Source: Halobacteriovoraceae bacterium (GTDB taxonomy: Bacteria > Bdellovibrionota > Bacteriovoracia > Bacteriovoracales > Bacteriovoracaceae). Taken from it: a stretch of 64,000 nucleotides of DNA. The translations under genes were made by a program, and so were the position numbers. The stretch lies in the NCBI GenBank assembly GCA_018646195.1, contig JABGVH010000148.1:31131-95130 (forward strand), given 5' to 3'. This document shows, in pieces, positions 35,925-44,981 of the stretch. Each line of letters starts with the position of its first letter. The stretch's first letter is position 1. The notes under the pieces were generated by a model. It was not told the DNA's origin, searched no databases, and worked only from the letters and a program-made list of their open reading frames with translations.

Positions 35925-38591
35925 ATGAGTCAGAAATGGATTTACCACTTTAATTCTAAAAAAACTGAAGGCGGCAAGGACGATAAGAATCTGCTTGGTG
36001 GGAAAGGCGCAAATCTGGCAGAGATGTCATCTCTCGGTTTAGCGGTACCTCCGGGCTTCACCGTTTCAACAGAAGCTTGTTTAGATTTTGAAAAAAATGG
36101 CGGTAGCCTAAGTGAAGAAATAAAAAACGAGGCTAAAAAAGCTCTTTCCCTGGTTGAGGAGCTTTCAGGTAAAAAGTTTGGTGATGAAAAAGCTCCTCTA
36201 CTTTTCTCTGTCCGCTCAGGTGCCCGAGTCTCTATGCCTGGCATGATGGACACCGTTTTAAACCTGGGACTTAACGACCAGTCGGTAGAAGGGCTGGCCG
36301 CTCAATCATCGAACCCTCGTTTTGCCTGGGATTCTTACCGCCGCTTCATTCAAATGTATGCCAATGTGGTGATGGGATTCAATACCACCATTTTGGAGTC
36401 GACTTTAGAAGATTTAAAAGAGGCGCGTGGGGTTAAGGAAGATACTGAATTAACTGGCGAAGATTTCCGTGAACTGGTCCAAGTTTATAAGCAACTTATT
36501 TTAGAAGAATCGGGAAAGAGTTTTCCACAAGATCCTTGGCAGCAACTATGGCTAGCGATAGCAGCTGTCTTTCAATCTTGGAATAATTCCCGTGCTATTA
36601 AATATCGTGAATTAAATGGTTATAACCATTCCTGGGGAACTGCAGTTAATGTCCAGTCGATGGTCTTCGGAAATTTGGGAGATGATTCAGCGACAGGTGT
36701 CTGCTTTACTCGTGATCCTTCGACAGGTGAGAAGCGCTTCTTTGGCGAGTACCTGGTCAATGCTCAGGGAGAAGACGTGGTGGCGGGGATTCGAACTCCA
36801 GCTCCCATTAATAGCTCTTCTAAGAATGATTCCAATAATGAGATGGCGACGCTTGAAGAGCTAATGCCAAAGGCCTTTGCTGAGCTAACCGGTGTTTATA
36901 AAAAGCTAGAGGCCCATTACAAAGACATGCAAGATATCGAGTTCACAATTGAAGCCGACAAACTTTATATTTTACAAACTCGAAATGGCAAAAGAACAGG
37001 TGCGGCGGCGATTCAAATTGCCGTCGACCTAGTAAGTGAAAAAGTTATTTCAAAAGAAGAAGCTCTTCTCAAAATGAATCCAGAAGACCTTAACCAATTA
37101 TTACATCCCCGTCTCGATCCCGAGGCCAAGAGAAAAATTATAGCTAAGGGCCTACCGGCCTCTCCAGGCGCTGCCTCTGGTTGCATCGTTTTTTCTAGTG
37201 AGCGCGCCAATCATCACAAAGAAAATGGAGAGAAGGTAATATTGGTACGCCAGGAAACCAGCCCCGAAGATATTTCAGGTATGGTGGCTTCCGAGGGAAT
37301 TCTTACCGCTAGAGGCGGTATGACCTCCCACGCTGCAGTAGTGGCCAGAGGAATGGGCAAGCCCTGTGTGGCGGGTTGTAACGCCCTCTTAATAGATTAT
37401 AAAAATCAAACACTGACTATCAATGGAGCCGTCTACAAAGAGCTAGACACCCTTACTATTGATGGCGGAACTGGTGAAGTGATGGAAGGAGTGGTCTCTA
37501 CCATTGAGGCCAATCTCTCTGGTGAATTTGGGACCTTTATGAGTTGGGCCGATGAAGTGCGGACTCTCGGAGTGAGGGCCAATGCTGACAATCCGGAAGA
37601 TAGTGCGGTAGCGGTAAATTTTGGTGCTGAAGGAATTGGTCTCTGCCGGACAGAACATATGTTCTTTGAACCGGAAAGAATCCTAGCGGTTCGTGAAATG
37701 ATTTTTGCCGATACAAAAGATGATCGCCAAAAAGCGCTAGACAAAATTCTTCCTTTCCAAAAAGAAGACTTTGTCGGCATCTTCAAAGCGCTTGCTGGCA
37801 AGCCTGTCAATATTCGCTTACTCGATCCTCCTCTGCATGAATTCCTTCCCCATACCAATGAAGAAATGAAAGAGCTGGCGGATTACCTAAAACTAGAACT
37901 CAAAACAGTAGAGGCGCGCGCCGGAATGTTGCATGAGTTTAATCCTATGCTCGGTCACCGTGGCTGTCGCTTGGCGATTACCTACCCGGAAATATGCCGG
38001 ATGCAGACACGTGCGATTATGGAAGCGGCTGCCATCTGTCATCAAGACGGAATTAAAGTGCAACCAGAAATAATGATCCCCCTAGTGGCGATCGATCTAG
38101 AACTAACCATTCTTAAAAAAGAAGTATTGGCAGAAATAGAAAAAGTCCGCAGTGAAAAAGGCGAGCTACCAGAATTTAAAGTGGGAACAATGATCGAGCT
38201 TCCCCGGGCGGCCATTACTGCCGGCGCGATTGCCAAAGATGCCGACTTCTTTTCCTTTGGAACTAATGACCTGACTCAGACAACTTTTGGACTCTCTCGA
38301 GATGACGCTGGAAAATTCTTACCAGATTATGTCGGCAAAGGGCTGCTACCCGAAGACCCCTTTGTTTCACTGGATACAGAAGGAGTTGGATTCCTGGTTA
38401 AATTTGCCTGTGACGAAGGTCGAAAAGTGAATCCTAATATGAAACTCGGCATTTGTGGCGAGCATGGCGGTGATCCCGCCTCGATTGATTTCTGTCATGA
38501 AATTGGGTTGGAGTATGTCAGCTGTTCTCCCTACAGAATTCCCATTGCCAGGCTTTCAGCCGCTCAGGCCGTCATTCGCAGAAAAAGCTAG
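35925..38591 (+). CDS. ppdK: Pyruvate, phosphate dikinase
   Basis: Reversibly converts pyruvate, ATP and phosphate to PEP, AMP and PPi, linking glycolysis and gluconeogenesis. The 888-residue protein has the full layout: N-terminal ATP-grasp domain starting with GGKGANLAEM, central swivelling phosphohistidine domain with H469 in GGMTSHAAVVARG, and C-terminal PEP/pyruvate TIM barrel with catalytic C844 in CGEHGGDP. GAGG lies before the ATG. The serine hydrolase gene follows 8 bases downstream. Confidence 0.97.
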   Translation: MSQKWIYHFNSKKTEGGKDDKNLLGGKGANLAEMSSLGLAVPPGFTVSTEACLDFEKNGGSLSEEIKNEAKKALSLVEELSGKKFGDEKAPLLFSVRSGARVSMPGMMDTVLNLGLNDQSVEGLAAQSSNPRFAWDSYRRFIQMYANVVMGFNTTILESTLEDLKEARGVKEDTELTGEDFRELVQVYKQLILEESGKSFPQDPWQQLWLAIAAVFQSWNNSRAIKYRELNGYNHSWGTAVNVQSMVFGNLGDDSATGVCFTRDPSTGEKRFFGEYLVNAQGEDVVAGIRTPAPINSSSKNDSNNEMATLEELMPKAFAELTGVYKKLEAHYKDMQDIEFTIEADKLYILQTRNGKRTGAAAIQIAVDLVSEKVISKEEALLKMNPEDLNQLLHPRLDPEAKRKIIAKGLPASPGAASGCIVFSSERANHHKENGEKVILVRQETSPEDISGMVASEGILTARGGMTSHAAVVARGMGKPCVAGCNALLIDYKNQTLTINGAVYKELDTLTIDGGTGEVMEGVVSTIEANLSGEFGTFMSWADEVRTLGVRANADNPEDSAVAVNFGAEGIGLCRTEHMFFEPERILAVREMIFADTKDDRQKALDKILPFQKEDFVGIFKALAGKPVNIRLLDPPLHEFLPHTNEEMKELADYLKLELKTVEARAGMLHEFNPMLGHRGCRLAITYPEICRMQTRAIMEAAAICHQDGIKVQPEIMIPLVAIDLELTILKKEVLAEIEKVRSEKGELPEFKVGTMIELPRAAITAGAIAKDADFFSFGTNDLTQTTFGLSRDDAGKFLPDYVGKGLLPEDPFVSLDTEGVGFLVKFACDEGRKVNPNMKLGICGEHGGDPASIDFCHEIGLEYVSCSPYRIPIARLSAAQAVIRRKS

Positions 38592-38599
38592 GATTAATA

Positions 38600-39541
38600 A
38601 TGCTCGAAAAACTGAAACAGATTGCCGCTTCAAAAATGGCAGATCAAAATTTTGATTGCCTGGCAGTTTCAGTGTTAAATTTTAATACTTCAAGATTCGA
38701 ATGTTTTGAGCTGACTAATAAAAGTGTCATTACAAGCGGTGAGCCCTCTCTTTTCTTTGATCTGGCCTCTCTTACAAAACCTCTGACTCTGGCCTCGACT
38801 TTTCTGAAAGAGCCAAAATTATTTTCGAGTGACTTAGAGTTATTATTAAATCATCGAGGCAGTCTTCCAGAATGGGGGAGGCTTTCTAAAGAGACTTGGA
38901 AAGAGCAAATTTCTGCTTATCCGATTAAGAAAGCCGATGTTCTCTACTCCGATTTTTCGGCGCTTCGACTTATGCTTGAGCTGGAAAAGAAAAGTGGTAA
39001 AGAACTAAAAGATCTCTGCTCCTTTTTTTGGGACAAGGCCCTTGTTCATTGGAAAGAGCTTCCAAAAAATGCCAACACTGCCAATTCGGGTAGTCGAAAA
39101 GGCCAGCCGATTCACGGAGATGTGCACGACGATAATGCCTTTGTCTTGAATCAGTTCTGTTCCCACGCCGGAATGTTCGGCACCATTAATGGACTATCGC
39201 AAAGCTTGCTCAATCTCGATTCTAAAAGCAATTTAATAGATGTTATGAAAAAAGCGATGCCTAAAAAAGGCCCTGACGAGCGCTACGTAAATGGCTGGGA
39301 TACAGTTAGCAATCCCGAAGACACCCTGGCCGGTCCCGGCTGTGGTGCACTGACTTTTGGACATCTCGGTTTTACCGGGACTTCTGTCTGGATCGACCCA
39401 GAAAAAGGTATCGGCTCAGTCATCCTTTCAAACGCCACTCAGAAGCATTGGTACTCCCGCGAGCAACTCAAAGACCTGCGCCAGGCGCTTGGCTCGGCGA
39501 TCTGGTGTCAGATTCCTTCTGCGAACGATGCGTTAGATTAA
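38600..39541 (+). CDS. Serine hydrolase of the class C beta-lactamase/penicillin-binding family
   Basis: A 313-residue protein without signal peptide, so probably cytosolic. The active-site S57-x-x-K60 lies in DLASLTKP, the second motif is Y116-S117-D118 (usual form YxN), and the third is HLGFTGTS near residue 255. HGDVHDDNA around 170 is typical of small esterase-like family members. Its absence of export signal argues against a role on external beta-lactams or periplasmic murein; a cytosolic esterase or amidase is more likely. AGGA supports the start. It sits directly behind ppdK. Confidence 0.78.
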   Translation: MLEKLKQIAASKMADQNFDCLAVSVLNFNTSRFECFELTNKSVITSGEPSLFFDLASLTKPLTLASTFLKEPKLFSSDLELLLNHRGSLPEWGRLSKETWKEQISAYPIKKADVLYSDFSALRLMLELEKKSGKELKDLCSFFWDKALVHWKELPKNANTANSGSRKGQPIHGDVHDDNAFVLNQFCSHAGMFGTINGLSQSLLNLDSKSNLIDVMKKAMPKKGPDERYVNGWDTVSNPEDTLAGPGCGALTFGHLGFTGTSVWIDPEKGIGSVILSNATQKHWYSREQLKDLRQALGSAIWCQIPSANDALD

Positions 39542-39625
39542 TTGATTCCCAAGCGTTAGCTGTTAACTTTGCGGAAAAAATTTGGAAAGTGAAATGGACA
39601 TATGTCTCGCTCACTTGTCTGGATT

Positions 39626-39654
39626 TTGACAGGGGGCAGGGCGCGGGCTAAATC
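39626..39654 (+). promoter_or_regulatory. Possible promoter of the gene at 39691
   Basis: A perfect TTGACA (39626-39631) is followed at exactly 17 nt by TAAATC (39649-39654), a weak -10. The GC-rich spacer is unusual for this window. Confidence 0.3.
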
Positions 39655-39690
39655 CAAAGAAACCACAACTTTTTTGACCGCGAGAATTCT

Positions 39691-41661
39691 ATGAGACTTA
39701 TGCCAGTACTTGTTTTTCTTTTTCTTTGCCAAAATCTTTTTGCCGCCAATATGCCGCTTGATCCCTTCTTTTCGAATCGGGGAGTTGAGTCCAATAATCG
39801 AGACTACGCCGATCTTTTTCAAAAACTGGGACCTCTTTTAAAAGAGCGAATTAAAAATGAGCTGGTGGCAGCTCTTACTGAAGGTTTGGGAAGTGGTGGA
39901 AAAGCTAAGAAAATAACTGTTTTGGAAATCAAAGGTTTTGATTTTGACTTGCAGAAGAAACCACTTGGAATGAAGTTCTTAAATAATCAAGAAGTAGAAA
40001 TTCGCGGCCCTCTTGAAGACAGCTGGAATATGCGCTTAGTGGCGCGGGTTCGTATGAAGTGGGGTTTTATTAGAAATACTGATGACTTCACTATAAAGAT
40101 TAAAAAATTGCGTATTAAAACTCAAATTCGCCTCGAAAATACAGAAGAAGGGCTGGCGCGTTTAACTATAATTAAAAAACCAAAGATAAAATTTCGCCTT
40201 AGCGTCAACGCCAGCGAATTAGGTAATAAAGTGCTGGTAAAATTGGCCAGTCCCATTGTGAAGCTCATTTTGAAAAAGAAAATTAAAAAAGCATTGGCAG
40301 AGACCGAGCAGACGATGCTTGGAATCAGCAAGGAAGGCTACCGACCCTATGGCCTTAGCAATTTAAATCAGGAAACTCTAGACTATGGAGATATGGATCC
40401 AATGGTTAGAAATATTGATCGCAAAATTTTGGCGATCAATGCACCTTTTGGAATTGTCTCTCCAACTATGACCAAGAGTGAGGCCAATACCAGTTGGCTA
40501 GAGGCCTTCTCTCCAGGAGGCCCAGGAGCAGGAGAACGGCAATTAACTTTCCCTGGTGGTGATTCGGCGATTTGGACCGGTCACTTTCTTGGTGGACTTG
40601 CGATGAAGCATAAGCTTTTAAAGGACCAGGAAACCCTTGCTCAAGTCAAAAGAGTTCTCTGGGGAATCGAAAAGTTGCTACAAGTGAATGGCGGCAGTGG
40701 ACTTTTGGCGCGAGCGGCAGCTCCACTTAAATCTCCCACCGGTCAGCATATGCTAAAGGAAGGAAGCGTCTATGCTCGCCAGATGATCGATGGTGAAATA
40801 TGGGTTGGAACTCAAGGTGGGAATGGTATTTCTCGCGATCAGTATAGTGGTGTTTTCTTTGGTTTAATTTCTGCTCATGACTTCGTCAATGATGCCGAAG
40901 TTAAAAAAACTTCAGCCCGACTTTTAATGATGATGCTGGATTATATAATTGGAACCGGTTGGTTTATAACTGAAGACCGCCGCAGCTTCTCTATTGCTAA
41001 GGGTAAGAGCTCTCCGACTTTTTGGACTGGGATTAATTATCAAAGGCTCACTTTCTTATTGATGGGTGAACAAGTTTCCCCAGGGAAATACACTCACTTA
41101 ATCGAAAAATATAATGACCTGGTTTACTCGGCAGCGCTTCCTATTTATTTGGCGGTACTCGATCCTGCTAAAAGTTATTATAAATTTAACTTACAGAGCA
41201 CCAACTTCTATTCTTATTTTCGTCTGGAAAAAGACCCAGTTCGTAGAGAGGTGATGCTCAATTGTATTAAGTTATTAGAAAACTATGTCGGACATCACAA
41301 GAATGTTTGGTTGGATATGGTACGCTCGATTGCTCTTGGAAATCGCGACGAAGCCTTTATGGGTCATATTCGTCAGAATTATAAATTAGCATTAAGAAGA
41401 GGGCACCGGATGTGCGCTCCAAAGTCTTTGGTGCTTACTCGCCATCCCACCACCACGGTAAATTTTCCCTCGACTCCAATAGAAGTGACTCCGTATGTGC
41501 TCGATCCTGACCAACGCCACTTTACCACTAACTTTATGTGGCAGAGAGACCCCTTTACCGCCGGAATCACTCAGGGCTGCGACCCTAAACACGAGTCGGT
41601 TGGACTCGGTATGACAGTTCCCTACTGGATGGGACGGGTCCACGGAATTTTTAAAAGGTAA
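39691..41661 (+). CDS. Large exported two-part protein, function unknown
   Basis: A 656-residue protein with a Sec signal peptide (MRLMPVLVFLFLCQNLFA). Residues about 25-215 form long amphipathic beta strands with alternating charged and hydrophobic residues, reminiscent of TULIP/BPI-like lipid-binding domains. Residues about 215-640 are helical with repeated tryptophan and glycine helices (IWTGHFLGGLAM, TFWTGINYQRL), resembling alpha/alpha-toroid glycan-active enzymes, but I see no certain catalytic motif. Both comparisons are impressions, not alignments. It is followed by a PLP decarboxylase 49 bases downstream. Confidence 0.65.
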   Translation: MRLMPVLVFLFLCQNLFAANMPLDPFFSNRGVESNNRDYADLFQKLGPLLKERIKNELVAALTEGLGSGGKAKKITVLEIKGFDFDLQKKPLGMKFLNNQEVEIRGPLEDSWNMRLVARVRMKWGFIRNTDDFTIKIKKLRIKTQIRLENTEEGLARLTIIKKPKIKFRLSVNASELGNKVLVKLASPIVKLILKKKIKKALAETEQTMLGISKEGYRPYGLSNLNQETLDYGDMDPMVRNIDRKILAINAPFGIVSPTMTKSEANTSWLEAFSPGGPGAGERQLTFPGGDSAIWTGHFLGGLAMKHKLLKDQETLAQVKRVLWGIEKLLQVNGGSGLLARAAAPLKSPTGQHMLKEGSVYARQMIDGEIWVGTQGGNGISRDQYSGVFFGLISAHDFVNDAEVKKTSARLLMMMLDYIIGTGWFITEDRRSFSIAKGKSSPTFWTGINYQRLTFLLMGEQVSPGKYTHLIEKYNDLVYSAALPIYLAVLDPAKSYYKFNLQSTNFYSYFRLEKDPVRREVMLNCIKLLENYVGHHKNVWLDMVRSIALGNRDEAFMGHIRQNYKLALRRGHRMCAPKSLVLTRHPTTTVNFPSTPIEVTPYVLDPDQRHFTTNFMWQRDPFTAGITQGCDPKHESVGLGMTVPYWMGRVHGIFKR

Positions 41662-41698
41662 GCTGATAAGTGTCAGGGTTTTTTGCTTTCTCTGGCGC

Positions 41699-41704
41699 TA
41701 CTAT
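41699..41704 (+). promoter_or_regulatory. Leaderless-type -10 box of the PLP decarboxylase gene
   Basis: TACTAT is exactly 6 nt before the ATG at 41711. GGGG immediately after it could instead serve as a very close Shine-Dalgarno. A sigma-28-like GCTGATAA at 41662-41669 is a further, weaker promoter candidate. Confidence 0.35.
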
Positions 41705-41710
41705 GGGGCG

Positions 41711-42940
41711 ATGAAATGGCCTTCACTTACATTTGAACAAATTCGCCTGCGCGTATTGGAGGCACTTGAAAAGAACAAGAGCTTTCGCGAGCATGCTCCG
41801 TTAGGAATTCCTGGAACCTTTCTCGATCAGCAAATCTTCCCCCACCACCCCTTTTTGGAGCAGGCACCTTTTTTAAAAACCTTAGTTGAAAATCCCAATC
41901 ATATCGGTTGCCATACTTTTGGTGATAGCGAGCGCTTCTTTGAAGGGACTCAAGAGCTTGAACGGGAAGTCATTAAAATCTGCGCCGAGCAAATTATGAA
42001 AGGCGAAAGCTACGATGGGCATGTCTGCTCTGGGGGAACCGAAGGCAATATCCAAGGCGTTTGGATGGGCCGCAATTATTTTCAGGAAAGGTATGGGGTT
42101 CAGGCCTCGGAGATAGCTTTAATTTATACCGCTGATGCCCACTACTCCGCCTCGAAAGCGGTTAATTTATTGGGGCTGCACCCATTACTAATTGAGGTTG
42201 ATCGTGAAAGTCGAGAGCTATCCCTCGAACATTTAGCAAGTTCTATTGAGCAGGCGCAAGAGAGGGGAATTGAGCATTTTATTGTTTTTTTAACCATGGG
42301 AACCACTATGTTTGGTTCTGTCGATGACGTGGAAGCAGTGATAAAAATTTTAAAATTAAAGAAGGCAAATTTTAGAGTTCATATCGATGCCGCCTTTGGT
42401 GGATTTATCTATCCCTTTACTATGCCTGATCAGAAAATGAATTTTGAGCTTCCTGAAATTCAGTCGATTGTTTTAGATGCTCATAAAATGTTGCAAGCTC
42501 CCTATGGAACCGGAATTTTTCTGTGCCGCAAAGGCGGCCTCAATTCGATTATTGCAAGTGACGCCTCCTATGTTTCGGGCCTTGACTCCACTCTCTGTGG
42601 CAGCCGTTCCGGTGCCAATGCAATCGCCATCTGGATGATCCTGAATATTTATGGTGGCCAGGGAGGAATTGCTTTTTGCCAGCAACTTGTCGCCAAAAGT
42701 CTTTGGTTTTGCCAGCAATTAGAAGCGCGAGGAATCCGCTATTTCCATCAAGAGGGAATGAATATCATCACCCTCTATGCTGAGGATATTGATAGAGAGG
42801 TGGCATTAAAATTTGATCTAGTCCCCAAATGCCATGGTGACCGCAATAAGTGGTGGAAGGTAGTGGTGATGGAGCATGTCTCCAAAGAACGATTAGAGGC
42901 CTTTTTATCGCAAATTTCAGCTCTAAGTCCCCGAATCTAG
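41711..42940 (+). CDS. Pyridoxal-phosphate-dependent (group II) amino-acid decarboxylase
   Basis: A 409-residue fold-type I PLP enzyme of the glutamate/histidine/tyrosine decarboxylase group. Visible are the substrate-loop SGGTEGNIQGVW, the PLP-ring aspartate in HIDAAFGGF, and the Schiff-base lysine K259 in DAHKML, followed by APYGTGIFLC. The length fits short bacterial histidine/serine decarboxylase-like members. The amine produced cannot be told; it might supply a polyamine or an acid-stress reaction. It stands alone with its own apparent promoter, upstream of the lipoprotein pair. Confidence 0.85.
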   Translation: MKWPSLTFEQIRLRVLEALEKNKSFREHAPLGIPGTFLDQQIFPHHPFLEQAPFLKTLVENPNHIGCHTFGDSERFFEGTQELEREVIKICAEQIMKGESYDGHVCSGGTEGNIQGVWMGRNYFQERYGVQASEIALIYTADAHYSASKAVNLLGLHPLLIEVDRESRELSLEHLASSIEQAQERGIEHFIVFLTMGTTMFGSVDDVEAVIKILKLKKANFRVHIDAAFGGFIYPFTMPDQKMNFELPEIQSIVLDAHKMLQAPYGTGIFLCRKGGLNSIIASDASYVSGLDSTLCGSRSGANAIAIWMILNIYGGQGGIAFCQQLVAKSLWFCQQLEARGIRYFHQEGMNIITLYAEDIDREVALKFDLVPKCHGDRNKWWKVVVMEHVSKERLEAFLSQISALSPRI

Positions 42941-42963
42941 GGAGCCTATTTCAATAAAATTAG

Positions 42964-42991
42964 TCAAGTAAAACAGTCGGTTACCCGATAA
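42964..42991 (+). promoter_or_regulatory. Sigma-28 (FliA)-like promoter upstream of the gene pair 43010/44982
   Basis: CCCGATAA (42984-42991) matches 7 of 8 bases of the sigma-28 -10 consensus GCCGATAA. TCAAGTAA (42964-42971) matches 5 of 8 of the -35 TAAAGTTT, with a 12-nt spacer (consensus 11). It falls in the 69-base gap before the ATG, and GAGG at 42998-43001 gives the ribosome site. I looked through the other intergenic gaps and found no equally good copy. Confidence 0.4.
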
Positions 42992-43009
42992 GTAGCTGAG
43001 GTATTTACT

Positions 43010-44980
43010 ATGAAGAGAGCACATTATTTTTACACTATTTGTCTCCTTATTCTGATTGGTTGCGCCCATGACTTCGGAGTCCACAGGCCCTACACCGGCC
43101 AACGGGCGATCGCTAGTGCTGGCGCTAGTAGCTGCACCCAATTGGTCCGTTCATTGCTTGGGCTGTCGCTAAATGACGGAGTCGGTTTAAGTACTGGCTT
43201 TAAGGAAACCGCCAGCGCCTTTGATTCCGCCCTGGCAAAACTTCCCAAAAAGAAGGCCACCAGTGTTCGGGATTTTGTCGAGACCCTGGTCGCTTTTGAT
43301 TTTGAAGCGGTGGCCAAAGAGTCACTGGATGTTTTTTCTGGCAAGAAAACTTTTGGAGGATCGATCTTTGGAAGTAAGAGAATTTTCGGCGACCCGGCAA
43401 TAGATATTTCAAATTATAAAAAAGCATTGGGACAGGCCAAGGGTAAAGAGGCCTTAAGTTCAAGTAAAATTCTTAAAGTTCATCAGAAGCTACTTGGCAG
43501 TCGTTCAAAATCTCTTTTCGCTAGCTCTGAAGAGGTCAGTGAGAAACAGTTGAAAGAGGCCCTCGATAGCGCTGTTAAAAACTTTCTAAGTGCCCGCAAA
43601 AAATTAGGAAAATTAAGTACCCCCAATAAAGTCGATAAAATGATCTACAGCATGGTCGATCTTGAAAAAGAATTGATCACAGTAGGTGCTTTCAAAAGTC
43701 ACAATGAGGAAACCGCTCGCTTAATGATTAACTCCCTCCTAGAAGCAGAGGGGTTAGCGCCGGCCCGTGCCTATGAGCTTTCTTTTCTCAAGGGTCTTTC
43801 TAGGGACGAGCACTATCAAACACTCAAAAATGGAATTATCGCAACGAAACTTCTAATGGAAGACCTAACAGATAGGGTTGTTTTAGACCTTCCATTAGAA
43901 CATTCCCCAGAGCTCTTCTATCCCGGCGTTCCTCGTGCCTATCAGATTGGTTTTAAGAAATCCGGTGGGAAATTCTTATTGGATGGCAAGAAAAGTATTC
44001 AAACTGATGCCCGCCAATTCCAGGCCTTTGTGGTTAATCGAATGAGAACTGATAGTGGATTAGAGGAAGCCTTTAAAAGCGATCCCTCAGGAGTGATGAG
44101 AGAAATGGCGGAAGATTTTAGCCGTTTCGCTAGCAAGAACCATGTCATTTTTACCAATGGCAAAGGCGCTAAAGAAGATATTTCTCTCTCCTTAATTGAC
44201 GACGACTTTATCCATATGTGGGGGCGCATTGATGCTACAAATCCCGCCCGCTATCAAGCAAAAATGGCGCGTTACTATAATGACGAAATTCTCTTCCGCG
44301 GGCATGCCTACGGTTGGGAGAAATATGACGAAGAGGGAGTTCTCAATATGTTTAAGATTATTGAGAGGCAGACCACTTCTATCCGCTCTGGTCGAAAATT
44401 TTTAAGCACTAGGGGTCGCTCCGGCTATAAAACGGTGGCCGAACAACAGAAGGCCATGCGCCAGTGGATTGTCGAAGAATTTGAAACTTATAATCAAGAA
44501 CTACTGGATGGCGAACTCTATAAAATGGTCGACGATCATATGCGAGTAGGGCCGCGCTATAAGGCCAAGGAAAGCTATGGCTATTCCACCACTCGAGTTT
44601 ACGCCCAGGGGAAAAGTTTTGCCAAAGGTAAGACACTTGCCGATTACGGTAAAGTCGACTTGGAAGACCTCAAAATTAATGCACGGATCGTTACTGGGGT
44701 GAGAAGGGCGACTAAGGATGTGGATATGGCGCGTCTGCGGCAATTTGATGACCGCTTCCGTTATATCTATCCCCGCCAGCAAGAAGTTATGGGAGTTGGC
44801 GGCGCCGAACCGGATTCCATCGTCTTTATACAAGTTCTAGGATTTGATAATGAAGTGGCGAAAACTTACCTACGCGATAAAGATAACCCAGCTCGGATCC
44901 TCATCTTGAAAGGTGATTACCGCGACCTTGGGAAGAAACCACCAAAGAGCATCATCTTAGGAGAACACTTTTTGAATTAA
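43010..44980 (+). CDS. Predicted lipoprotein with ADP-ribosyltransferase-like C-terminal domain
   Basis: A 656-residue lipoprotein precursor: L-I-G-C with lipid cysteine C18. The N-terminal two thirds are helical and lysine-rich with no recognised fold. The C-terminal third carries motifs placed in the order used by R-S-E ADP-ribosyltransferases: R430 in ILFRGHAYG, S526-T527-T528 in GYSTTRVYAQGKSFA, and Q590-Q-E592 in YPRQQEVMGVGG, followed by a beta strand. Spacing between motifs is wider than in classical toxins, so this is a motif-based inference. It is 1 base upstream of the next exported gene and has a sigma-28-like promoter. If right, it would transfer ADP-ribose from NAD+ to a target outside the cytoplasm. 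Confidence 0.7.
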   Translation: MKRAHYFYTICLLILIGCAHDFGVHRPYTGQRAIASAGASSCTQLVRSLLGLSLNDGVGLSTGFKETASAFDSALAKLPKKKATSVRDFVETLVAFDFEAVAKESLDVFSGKKTFGGSIFGSKRIFGDPAIDISNYKKALGQAKGKEALSSSKILKVHQKLLGSRSKSLFASSEEVSEKQLKEALDSAVKNFLSARKKLGKLSTPNKVDKMIYSMVDLEKELITVGAFKSHNEETARLMINSLLEAEGLAPARAYELSFLKGLSRDEHYQTLKNGIIATKLLMEDLTDRVVLDLPLEHSPELFYPGVPRAYQIGFKKSGGKFLLDGKKSIQTDARQFQAFVVNRMRTDSGLEEAFKSDPSGVMREMAEDFSRFASKNHVIFTNGKGAKEDISLSLIDDDFIHMWGRIDATNPARYQAKMARYYNDEILFRGHAYGWEKYDEEGVLNMFKIIERQTTSIRSGRKFLSTRGRSGYKTVAEQQKAMRQWIVEEFETYNQELLDGELYKMVDDHMRVGPRYKAKESYGYSTTRVYAQGKSFAKGKTLADYGKVDLEDLKINARIVTGVRRATKDVDMARLRQFDDRFRYIYPRQQEVMGVGGAEPDSIVFIQVLGFDNEVAKTYLRDKDNPARILILKGDYRDLGKKPPKSIILGEHFLN

Positions 44981-44981
44981 T

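Noticed and set aside
41662..41669. GCTGATAA as a sigma-28 -10 for the PLP decarboxylase
   Set aside because: Lacks the CGATAA core and has a poor -35 (4 of 8).
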